Assembly (NCBI GenBank): GCA_009823395.1
Contig: CM020506.1
Location: forward strand, 5,232,501 to 5,296,500
Direction: 5' to 3'
Source: Thamnaconus septentrionalis
Lineage: Eukaryota > Chordata > Actinopteri > Tetraodontiformes > Monacanthidae
DNA length: 64,000 nucleotides
The position numbers and the translations under genes are program-made. The first letter of the stretch is position 1; each line of letters opens with the position of its first letter. The notes beneath the pieces are model-generated. The model did no database searches and had not been told where the DNA came from. It saw only the letters and a list, made by a program, of their open reading frames with translations. Positions 1 to 61,626 of the stretch are shown piece after piece.

Positions 1-6
1 CCCACA

Positions 7-3000
7 ATGGCTACGGACTCCTGGGCCCAAGCAGTGGATGAGCAGGAAGCTGCGGCGGAATCGGTAAAGCTTAAACTTACGCAACACACGCTAACCTGTT
101 GTTAGCTCCACCGGCGGTTGGGACTGCGTTGGCCTTGTATTGTTCGAGCAATGCGAAACCAAAAGCCCAGCATTTGTTGATTACATTCGAAATAGTGGAT
201 GCCTCTACAACCGAGTCGCTCTACAGTTGTTCTCGACATGTTAACGAAACCAACTGTCTGCCTCGACGTTGTTTGCTGAATTGACTTGTTTGAGTCGATA
301 TAATGCGTGCTCAAGCGTTAGCAGTTAGCTTAGCAAGCAGGTAAATTCTGCATTTCCCTTAAAAGTCAGCCGCACGTTGAGACCGTTAAACGCAATCCTC
401 CGCTTGTTTTTCTTTCTCATTTTCGTTAATGTCGTTGAAGTTGAACACCTTTTAAAAACCACTGCAACACTCATCCCAGCAGCACAACGATTGCATTTTA
501 CATAGAAATCAAGGAAGTTAGTAACCATTTCTTTTGTTTGGTTTGACAACTTAGTGCTGTAGCTGAAGTTGTAATGTCAGTTGTAAAAGGATAGGTTGGG
601 GATATGAATGAGTAATTATTTACGCTTGTAAATATTTTCTAATCTTGGAATATGGGTCAGTATTTGAATTATGTTAAGTCTTTTCTTAAAAAAAAAAAAA
701 AAGAAAGAAAGAAAAAAAAAGGTGCAATATAGCTCAAACTATGGCATAAAGTATGGCGTAGTTTCATAATATTCGAGAAGAGCTCTAAAGTCACCTTTGT
801 CAATTAGATTCCCAAAGGATCCACAAATGTAAGTTAAGACTGACAAGACATTTTTAACGTTTTTCTTTGAATAGGATCTTGGGAGTACATGATGGTCAAA
901 GTCGCAAAACTTAAAAATTATAATAATAATACTGACAAGACCTTCACGGCAATTAAGATTTGTTACCACTTATATCTCCTTTTGCATTATGTCATGCAGA
1001 CGTGAACCAACTTTTTTTTTTTCTTAAGTACCAAATGACCACCATGTCTACAAGCTGGTAATAATCTTTTATCTATGATGTCCTCTGCTATGTGCAATTT
1101 CAGGCCTTTAATCTTAATTTATATGAGTAGCTGTTTTCTATAAAATACAATATTCAATCCCTTTCATATGCAGCAGGGGTTTAAGGTTAGGGAACAAATT
1201 CTTTATTTTTGTGTTGATGCAGGAATTAATTTATTCCTCTTGGAATAGGATGCATATATTGTGATAAAAGAAAGTGCCACAGACTAAAATGTCTTTTGCT
1301 TTTTAAACAGTTGTACTAAAATGTGAGATTAACGCTTTCATTTGTTGACAGCTTGTGTGTGAGAGCTGGTAATAAACTTGTTTGCCCTCTAGTTTAATCA
1401 TTGTAGACGCCACAATGTCTATTATATTTTGCAAGAAAATAAACACGACAAAGAGTAAGAGATCCGTGGGATCAAATCCAAATCAGGCCCCCTGAACATG
1501 CTCCAAACCTCAGCAACTCATTCATTGGTTGTAAAATTGATAAAAAAAATGAAGGCGTTCACTATCGAACTCTGTTAATCAGTTATCACCCTGCCTCTTT
1601 TCAGATGGTTAACCTTCAGTTAAATGAGAAGCACGAGGAAAATGGTGAGTGTCCTTTCACGATGATCAGCGCTACCAAAGTTTGCCTGTTCTGGGATGAC
1701 ACGTTATTTCTATGATTTCACAGGCACAAATGGTTCCAGCAGTGCACCATTGTCAGAAGGGAACAAAGAAAGCAAATCGACAGATGATGATGAGAAAGGT
1801 GCGTTGGATTTGGCAAGTTTTACAAATGTGCTTCTGATTATTATTTTTTTGTCTAAGTCTGTCTTTTTTTTGTACATATATATAACTAATTACAACTTGT
1901 TTTTTCCTCCCCAGAGGACAAAGCGGCACAGTCATTATTAAACAAACTTATTCGAAGTAATCTTGTCCAAAACACTAATCAAGTGGAAGTTCTTCAGAAG
2001 GATCCCAACTCTCCGCTGTACTCCGTCAAGTCTTTTGAGGAGTTGAGGCTGTAAGTGATTAGATTTACTGGTCTTTGGTGGTTATGTTTTCCTTGTTAAA
2101 TATATTATTTTTTTGTTACAGTTTACCTTTTATAATGACTTGTGTACAAATAAAGGATTTTACTTTGTTTTGTGCCAAAACTCTTTCTCTCTTGATTATT
2201 TTTTCTTTAGTCTATCCCCTCATTTGTGTGTTGTTGTTTTTTTAAAAAGACCTTTGACCATTTTCTACCCTGTGCAGGAAACCCCAGCTTCTTCAGGGCG
2301 TGTATGGAATGGGTTTCAATCGGCCATCTAAAATCCAGGAGACTGCCTTACCCATGATGCTGGCTGAGCCGTAAGTATATCTCGTACTGCATTAAATCAT
2401 TTCTGGATGTGAAATGAAAACAGTTTTTCTCGTAAAACTATAACTCCACTTTCTATTCAGTTAACATAAAAACACTCATCGTCTCTATCTCTGTCTCGTC
2501 TCTCTCAGCCCGCAGAATCTCATCGCCCAGTCACAGTCGGGTACAGGGAAAACGGCCGCCTTTGTCCTGGCCATGCTCAGTCATGTAGACCCCAACAACA
2601 AATATCCCCAGGTTGGTTTGCGCCTCTCTGGTTTGAATTGTGTAAAACGGAATGGTTTGAATTAGGGTTTTGGGTGATTTTGGACAAAAAAGAAAATCAG
2701 CTTTTTTTTTTCTCTGAAAACTGGATTTTTGATTTCGATTTTTTTTTGGTAAAATGATATAAGACAGAAAATGTTGGAAGCCAGACTTTTCTACAGTATG
2801 TATTGGGGCCATGCCTTTTTATGTAAAATGCCAACGCATCCGTAATCCTTTTCCACTTGGCGTCAAAGCAACACATTTCTCGCTTGATTTAGCAAACGCT
2901 GACATGCTGACAGAGGGCTGTGGATGTAGCAGCTTCTCAAGGGGGAAGGAGGACTACGGTAGCCTAGTGGCGCCCAGCCCGGAAGCATGTGAGAGGAAAA

Positions 3001-4109
3001 TCGATTTTCCGATTTTCCTTTTTTTTAACATCGTCTTGAGTTTGAATATGAAGTATGTTGAGGATGCAAAATGTGTCCTTTTCCCTCATCTCAACTGCAT
3101 TAATTGTTATATTTTATAACCGCATCTGACCATATTTTCCTTCACTGTCCTCTTTAGTGCCTGTGTGTGTCTCCCACATACGAACTGGCTCTTCAGACTG
3201 GAAAAGTAATTGAGCAGATGGGCAAATACTACCCTGAGGTGAAGCTTGTGTACGCTATCAGAGGAAACAAATGTAAGTCCTCTCTGCTCTCTACAGCTAT
3301 GTGTTTAGAAAATGGCAATAGTAGTACCGTAAAAATGTACCTAACTTAATTTTTGTTTTTTTTTTTTAACGCTGCAAAATCCTTTCCGAATCTTCCCCAA
3401 TCTGATCGGTCTGTTTTCACTGAACCTTTCAGTGCAGCGCGGCATCAAGCTGCAGGAGCAGATCGTTATCGGCACGCCCGGAACCATGCTGGACTGGTGC
3501 ACGAAACTGAAGTTCATTGACCCAAAGAAGATCAAGGTGTTTGTGCTGGATGAGGCCGATGTCATGATCGCCACACAGGGTCACCAGGACCACAGCATCC
3601 GCATCCAGAGGTCAGAATAAAGTACCGACACTGTGGAGCAGCCTGTCAGTGTTGAAGTGAAGACACGCACCATCATCTGTCTCCAGTCAAAGCCACTTCA
3701 CTGACCTTTGTCTGCCCTTTGACCCCAGGATGGTGCTCGAAAGCTGCCAGATGTTGCTCTTCTCGGCCACGTTTGAAGAGTCAGTGTGGAATTTCGCGAG
3801 GCGCATCGTGCCCGACCCCAATATCATCAAGCTGAAGAGGGAGGAGGAAACGCTGGACACCATCAAGCAGTACTACGTGTTGTGCAACAGCAAGGAGGAG
3901 AAGTTCCAGGCCCTGTGTAACATCTACGGAGCCATCACTATCGCTCAGGCCATGATCTTCTGCCATGTGAGTTCAGCCCCAGGATCAAACTCAGTGGGCT
4001 CAGAACAGACCCCAGAGGCACTCCATGATTAGTCATGCTTACTGTTGATATTTTATCATTAGAATTCTAGAATAATAAACACATTGTTTTCATGGCAAAA
4101 ACATTCTGA

Positions 4110-4141
<32 letters not shown>

Positions 4142-5429
4142 CAACAGTGGTGGCTTTTCTGTTTGACCCAGACAAGGAAGACTGCAGGCTGGCTGGCAGG
4201 AGAGCTGTCTAAAGAGAGCCACCAGGTGGCACTGCTCAGCGGGGAAATGCAGGTGGAGCAGAGGGCTGCAGTGATTGACCGCTTCAGGGACGGCAAGGAG
4301 AAGGTCCTGGTCACCACCAATGTCTGTGCTCGAGGTAAACGCTCACTACCTTCATTGAGAAGGAGCAAAATCAATACATCACTGTCATAATTTGTTTGTT
4401 TTAACGAGTGCTACTAGTTGCATTGGTGTTAGACAATGGCATTGCAGCAACCAGTCTGGCCCTCTGTCTTTCTCTAATTTCGGTTGTACACGACCTGTCA
4501 AAAGTTTGGACACACCCTATGAATTTAATGTCTTTTCTTTCATTCTCATGACTATTGACATTGCAGCTTCTTACTGAAGGCATCAAAACTACGTATGAAC
4601 ACACACGGAATTATGTAGGAAACAATATAATTGTAAAACTCAAACACGTTTTATATTTAAATTCTTCAAAATAGCCACCTTGCATAAAAAGCATATTTAG
4701 AGTTATTTAATGTTGCTACATAATTACATATATGTTGCTCATATATTCGACGTCTTCAGTATCTATCGGCAGCATAGAAAGTTGTAAAGATAAAAAAATA
4801 AATTGCATGAGAAGGTGTGTCCAAACTTCTGACTGGTAGTGTGCGTTCATCCGGCTGTGCAGTGTGGCAGTTTTTTCGCACAACTATTGATCCTGTTTCC
4901 CTGAACCACAAAGGCACTAAACAAATGATCAATTTTGTTGCTTCTGCCTCAAAAAAAAAAAAAACATTGCGCGTTTGACATCAAAGAGAGCTTTCTCCCT
5001 TTCATATGCGTTTTGCGCCACCTCTCTCCCTCCGCACGCAGGTATCGACGTGGAGCAGGTGTCTGTGGTGATCAACTTTGACCTGCCGGTCGACAAGGAC
5101 GGCAACCCAGACAACGAGACGTACCTGCACAGGATCGGCCGCACGGGCCGCTTTGGCAAAAGGGGGCTGGCCATCAACATGGTGGACAGCAGGATGAGCA
5201 TGAACATCCTCAACAGGATCCAGGAGCATTTCAGTAAGTCTCTGCTTCCTCGCGCAGCCACACGACCAGCTGCAGCCAAGTACTCGGCTGCCCGCTACGT
5301 TGTTCTGTTCTGAAGATGGATGATTTATATGATAGTTTAACGACAACAACTTCTGTGTTGTGTCCAGGCAAGAAGATTGAAAAACTCGACACAGATGATC
5401 TGGATGAGATTGAGAAAATCGCCGGCTAA
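7..5429 (+). CDS. ddx19: ddx19: DEAD-box ATP-dependent RNA helicase 19 (12 coding exons)
   Basis: The product is the nuclear-pore helicase (yeast Dbp5 family) that uses ATP, Gle1/IP6 and Nup214 to strip export proteins from mRNA at the cytoplasmic face of the pore. My exons are 7-63, 1605-1644, 1724-1798, 1915-2050, 2278-2370, 2509-2611, 3158-3272, 3433-3610, 3729-3966, 4172-4334, 5042-5233 and 5368-5429. Joined they give 1452 nt, or 483 aa, against about 479 in human DDX19B. All introns are GT-AG and the frame stays open. The protein starts [19 protein letters not shown] and ends [11 protein letters not shown], both close to DDX19A/B. The start sits in a strong context (A at -3, G at +4). 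Only 6 bases lie upstream, so the promoter is outside the window. Germ-cell ddx25 is the nearest alternative, but the N-terminus favours ddx19. Confidence 0.95.
64..1604 (+). other. ddx19: ddx19 intron 1, no gene seen
   Basis: A 1.5-kb intron bounded by GTAAAG and TTTTCAG. It is AT-rich, with short A and T runs such as the one near 687-720. I see no convincing exon, RNA gene or transposon terminus in it. Confidence 0.6.
1605..3610 (+). CDS. ddx19: ddx19 exons 2-8: N-terminal extension and RecA-like domain 1
   Basis: Exons 2-4 encode the hydrophilic N-terminal extension, which contains an acidic stretch (DDDEK) and [10 protein letters not shown]. In this family the region includes the Nup214-binding and autoinhibitory parts. 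Exon 5 carries the Q-motif area (GFNRPSKIQ). Exon 6 has motif [11 protein letters not shown], near residues 140-149. Exon 7 has the motif Ia region ([10 protein letters not shown]). Exon 8 has the TPGT motif near 221-224 and motif II, DEAD, at about 246-249. All catalytic residues expected in domain 1 are intact. Confidence 0.93.
2612..3157 (+). other. ddx19: ddx19 intron 6, possibly repeat-derived
   Basis: It contains two AT-rich blocks of ATCGATTTT/GATTTTC character, near 2690-2745 and 2996-3020, facing each other across a GC-moderate core. This looks like a decayed transposon, but I could not define termini. The 102-codon open frame at 2811-3119 inside it has no recognisable family and is interrupted by nothing only by chance. 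Confidence 0.3.
3729..5429 (+). CDS. ddx19: ddx19 exons 9-12: RecA-like domain 2
   Basis: Exon 9 has motif III, SAT, near residues 278-280. Exon 10 contains [12 protein letters not shown] and the TTNVCARG motif V region, which continues across the splice into exon 11. Exon 11 holds motif [10 protein letters not shown], near residues 429-436. The last exon gives the short acidic C-terminus and the TAA stop at 5427-5429. Intron 9 ends with a (GAT)n run at about 4109-4141, just upstream of exon 10. Intron 10 contains a complete small inverted-repeat transposon at 4488-4842. Confidence 0.93.
4109..4141 (+). repeat. (GAT)n trinucleotide run
   Basis: About eleven GAT units lie about 30 bp upstream of the ddx19 exon 10 acceptor at 4171. 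Confidence 0.8.
4488..4842. mobile_element. Complete non-autonomous inverted-repeat transposon (copy 1)
   Basis: About 355 bp in ddx19 intron 10. The left end reads ACACGACC...AAGTTTGGACACACC. The right end is its reverse complement, with 3 mismatches over 29 positions. There is no coding capacity. A TA precedes the left end, which fits a Tc1/mariner-like MITE. A second copy in opposite orientation lies at 54927-55147 in acap3. Confidence 0.85.
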
Positions 5430-5710
5430 AGACGGCGCGCCGCTTTTTCCGCATGAAGGACGTCGACTTGACTCCTCCTCCTCCTCTTCCTCCTCCCCTC
5501 TCCACTCTCCAAGGACTGTGCGCTCCGACAGTATTTTATGCTTTTAAAAAGTTTTTTTTAGCCGTCGGGGGAATGGAGGAAACCGGCAAACGCAGCACGT
5601 GTTCCCTCCTGGATGTGTCTGCTGTCAGACAAGTCTTTTTGTAAGAACATACCCCATTTCACTCTTTGTACCTCTCTGAATAAAAGTCTATGAGTTTGAC
5701 GCCGTGTTCA
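5430..5710 (+). other. ddx19: ddx19 3' UTR
   Basis: Begins after the TAA stop. It contains a CT-rich stretch near 5471-5508 and a canonical AATAAA at 5679-5684, which would place the cleavage site near 5700. The exact end is inferred. Confidence 0.65.
5679..5684 (+). terminator. ddx19: ddx19 poly(A) signal AATAAA
   Basis: It is the first canonical hexamer downstream of the stop, about 250 bp after it. A GT-rich stretch (GCCGTGTTCATGTTGG) follows from about 5701, as expected for a downstream element. Confidence 0.65.
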
Positions 5711-8283
5711 TGTTGGCGCTGCAGGAGCAGCCACAGTGGAGTCTATTTTACTCAACACGTGGATCTAGAAACACTGTTTGGGTGTTGACTATAACTTGTT
5801 TGCATGAGACGACCTACTCTGTAAGGACATAAATATTCACTCGATGTGCCACAAAGTTTTTAGTTTTTAAAAATGAAGAAAACAAAGTATAATTGAATGT
5901 AACCGTCACGTGAATTTGTACCGTTGGCCAAAAAGTACAAAGGGTGAAGTTGGGTATGCTGCTATCGGTGGTAGTTTTAATAATTCATTGATTTTCGCGA
6001 TGGTCTGTTTGGTTAAAGGGTCTATGCAAAAGTATCAACCTGTGATAGCTATTATCAAATACTATTGAATCTTTTTACCTTTTTTTTTGTTTTCCACATG
6101 ACGGAAAATTAATCCTGAACTAACCTCAGCTTTAGCATCAGGGCGTGTTTGTCATTTGCCAAACAAAGGCTGCCTAGAGTGATAATACACTACTGACTCA
6201 TCGTTAATTAGTTTCTTTTCCTCCTGTTGTCTGTCACCAGACACAAGACATCTCACATGCAAGTCTGTTTTTATTTTATTTTCTGAGAAACTTATTACAT
6301 CCATGCAAGTTTTGGTGCGACTACAAAGCATCCATCATCATCATCATCTTCAGTCTCTTTTTCCCACCATCTTCCACCTCTTGATTTTATTTGAGTCCAA
6401 CAGTTCAACATTAGCAGTCATGTCTATGTGATCAGTTCCCCTTCGTGTCTCACTGTCCCACACAATCTTCTCAATCAGGGTCTCCAGTTTGGCTTCAGCT
6501 CAGCTACATTCTTCACCCAGACTGTGCTGTATTAAGGATTGTGAGATATTTGAAAAAAAAAAAAATGCCTTCCTCAAGTGCATTATATAAATATATATAT
6601 ACACATATGATTTTGTTACTGACACTCGAAGACATTGGGCTTAAATCTTCTGGCTAAGACTTGAAATTTTGACTATATATATTGAATTATGGACGTCTTT
6701 TAGGATGTGTGAATTACCTTCTTGGAACAAACCAAATGCTGAATTGACCTGAGGACCTTTTTTTTTGCCAATCAGATTCACTGTGTTGCTCCAACATGGT
6801 CTCATGGTTAGAAGACGTGTGTACTTGTGTACATAACTTTAAAAAAAAAAAAAAAAAAAATCAGGTCAAAGAAACAGTATGACTGAATTATTGACACTTC
6901 TAAGAAGTGTATGACAAAAAAATAACATTCCTCATGAGGTTCCATTTTATTGAAAGATGCAGCACTTCAAATTGCTAGGTGGCTCTGAACACCCGCCATG
7001 CATCAGTGGGTGACGGCACCCAGAACTATGTTGAAGCGGTGTGGTGTATTTGCTGGTAGCGGTAGGCTGTGATTGGTCAGTCTGAAACTTGTACAAACCT
7101 CATCTGGCTTCCGCTGGCGCTGAGAAAAGACGGCCGGCGGTAGTTTTTAAAAGTGGACTGTTTACAGACAACTTGCTTGAAGTAATAATAATAAAAAAAA
7201 ATCCTCCAGCAAATGCAGCCAAATTGTAAAGGAAGTGAGCAAATGTTTCAAGTCGACGAGTCGTCTGTGAGGACGTTTTGGGTAAAGAAGCAGTGAATGC
7301 AGTTTTATCTGGACATTTGGATGTATACATTATCAGTGAGAGTGTGCACATGTTGTCGATCAGTTGATGTTCTACCACTGTATGAGAGCCATGGGCACGC
7401 GGGTGCACACACACACACACACACTTAAACAGCAGTTTTTTAGCTACAGAGCTTGACACTCCTCCACATGTTGTAGACCTTGTCAGATAACCCCTCTGTC
7501 TCTCTCACACACACACACACACACACACGGACACCTGTGTACGTTGGATTATTACTGCCTGACGTGACTCGTCTGTTCTTTCCTTGAAGATCATGTGTAG
7601 ACAGTGATAGGTTCAGAGGTGTGTGTGCTATTCTGTAGCTGAGCTGTGTTTACAGACACAGTTGTTGTATTCTTAAATATGTGGAATTAAAGGAATATGT
7701 CAACGTTGATCTGATGTGCCGTGTCGTACTATACAGGAGCGAGTCGGGTAAGTAGAGTAGAATAGTACCCAAAAGATATTTAGCCCTCTGTTTGCAGTCT
7801 TCTGCTAAACCTGAGTTTCATGCTAAAAGGAGGCGCTCTCAGATGGCTGAACCAACACATGACCCAAGGAAGGGTGTTTTCACTAACCTAGGGGAGGGGT
7901 CGGTGTTATCAGGACCCTCTGTGACATCACATGGGGCTTTTATTTATTTTTTTTGCTTTTTTTTTTTAATATGGAGCAAGATAAATACAGATATTTATTA
8001 CAAATCCAGTGCATGCATGATAGGTAAAAGTTAAAGAACATGAGTCAATGGGTTTCTTCCCCCAAGGTTTCCTCGGAGATGCAAGGTTCTCCTGGTGCCG
8101 GTGGTGAAAGCTGCAGGTCTGAGGAGGCGAATAAAGGAAGAAATACTGAGACTAAGACATAACAGTCTAAGACATAAAATTAAATAAATGTCACTACACA
8201 AAAGTAACTTTTGGCTTCCAGGCAAGGGAAAGAAGATTAGATACTTAAATGTAGGCATTTTATGTGAAATAATTATGGGATTG
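5711..8283. other. Convergent intergenic region between ddx19 and pusl1
   Basis: No coding exon recognised. It is AT-rich with A runs (6841-6860) and two CA microsatellites (7405-7424, 7507-7528). At 7777-7800 lies a copy of the short dispersed motif TTTAGCCCTCTGTTTGCAG. The part next to 8283 should be pusl1 3' UTR on the minus strand. Confidence 0.6.
7940..7999 (-). terminator. pusl1: Possible pusl1 poly(A) signals
   Basis: Read on the minus strand, AATAAA occurs at 7994-7999 and in an overlapping pair at 7940-7949, about 290-340 bp past the pusl1 stop. Position and orientation are right, but AT-rich DNA gives such hexamers by chance. Confidence 0.4.
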
Positions 8284-15436
<7,153 letters not shown>

Positions 15437-15842
15437 AGTCTCTGCCAAGTCCGTTTTTGACTACTCTGAATCATGTTGCTCTCGTTTACGTTTACGAAAG
15501 TGCAACGTGATTTGAAAGAAAATATTTGACTTTAACTTGTACATCGATGCTTGTTTCTCTTTGATATGGGATATGGGAATCAGCGAACGGACACGCTTTG
15601 AGCAGCCTCGTGAGTAGAAACAGGACTGTACCGCAGAGTGACCGTGAACGGCAACCACACTTCCGGGTTAGCGCGATTTGTAGTCCTGTCGATAGTTGAC
15701 AGCTATGAAGCGTTTTTGTGTTCACGCTGATACGTACGATATCAAACAAACACAGACTTCAGAATGTTCAGTTTATGATGCTGTATTTTGTTTTTTAAAA
15801 TACAGTTTAAAGAAGTCCGAGGTCCGGTCGGTCGCTTGTCAA

Positions 15843-15876
15843 TGACGTAACCACTATGACGTCGTAACGATGACGT
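15843..15876. promoter_or_regulatory. Three TGACGT (CRE/ATF-like) motifs at 14-bp spacing
   Basis: TGACGTAA at 15843, TGACGTCG at 15857 and TGACGTAA at 15871, each starting exactly 14 bp after the one before. They lie about 400 bp upstream of the pusl1 start codon. Binding is inferred from the motif only. Confidence 0.5.
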
Positions 15877-16187
15877 AAAAATAAATCGGTCATATCGTAA
15901 CAGCTTGACTTTGTTTCTTATGTTTGAGTTCAATGAACCGTCTTTTAGTTGTTTTTACGAGAACCACAACCAAACACATTTTAAATTGTGTTAGTTTCTT
16001 CAATTAGGGTTAGGGTGAGGGTTACTGCTGGAATTAGGGGTAGGGTTTCGGGGATCCTCATGGGCTAGAAGCCCCAAATTTGACGTGGCTGTGTCTTGAG
16101 GGATCCCGATGAACCTGCAAGTGGCCCCATGTCTCTCGGACAAAGTTGGCTTTTGACCCCATAGACTTGCATGGCATTAGGGAAGTG

Positions 16188-16250
16188 GTTCTCAAACTTT
16201 CTCTGTCATGGCCCACCTTGGAGAAAGAAAAATACTTTTTTTTGGCAAAC
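16188..16250 (+). mobile_element. hAT-like terminal fragment
   Basis: AGTGGTTCTCAAACTTTCTC followed by TGTCATGGCCCACC. It resembles hAT transposon ends (CAGTGGTTCTCAA) and closely matches 24787-24842. No second end was found. Confidence 0.45.
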
Positions 16251-16703
16251 CACTATTGTAACATCCACCATCCTGGCTTCCCTGTGAAACAACACAGCTT
16301 TATGTTGTGCTCCCATCTCCTCATAAAGTGCAGAGAATAGCCAAAGCCAAGCTGAGTCTGGCCTATACCCAAACCACTAGTGCTCACAAAACTGTTGCTG
16401 TTACTCTTCATCGCCACTTGGCGCTGCTGTTCGCCTCCCTTTCGGTTTTCCGCGCTGCAGCAACGCCTCCCGCCCGGCGTCGACAGCGGCGGCAGCAGCA
16501 GTGGAAGTGGTACAAATCTGTCCGCCGCGCACCAGGCTCGCATTCCGTGTCACGGTGCCATCAGCGCAGGGAGGACCGACGGGCTTGCTGCGCGTCCGGG
16601 GGACACGAGTCAGAGCATCCGCACGGTTCCGAGCGAGCGACATCCCTCCGCGGGCGATGACATTGGCTGACTGAAGTGCTGGAGTACACGAGAAAACGCC
16701 AAG

Positions 16704-61626
<44,923 letters not shown>

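Larger units (their letters stand above)
15437..16703. promoter_or_regulatory. Bidirectional promoter region of pusl1 and acap3
   Basis: The two start codons are 1.27 kb apart and divergent. On the pusl1 side there is ACTTCCGG (15659-15666), an ETS/GABP-type site, and three TGACGT motifs at 15843, 15857 and 15871. On the acap3 side 16400-16700 is CpG-rich (CGTCGACAGCGGCGGC and similar) and should be promoter and 5' UTR. No TATA box was identified. Between them lie telomere-like TTAGGG repeats (16003-16049) and a transposon-like fragment at 16188. Confidence 0.6.

Noticed and set aside
2811..3119. 102-codon frame within ddx19 intron 6
   Set aside because: It lies entirely between well-supported exons, shows no domain, and its flanks look repeat-derived.
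7..5429. Identification as ddx25 rather than ddx19
   Set aside because: The N-terminus ([19 protein letters not shown]) and overall length fit DDX19A/B much better.
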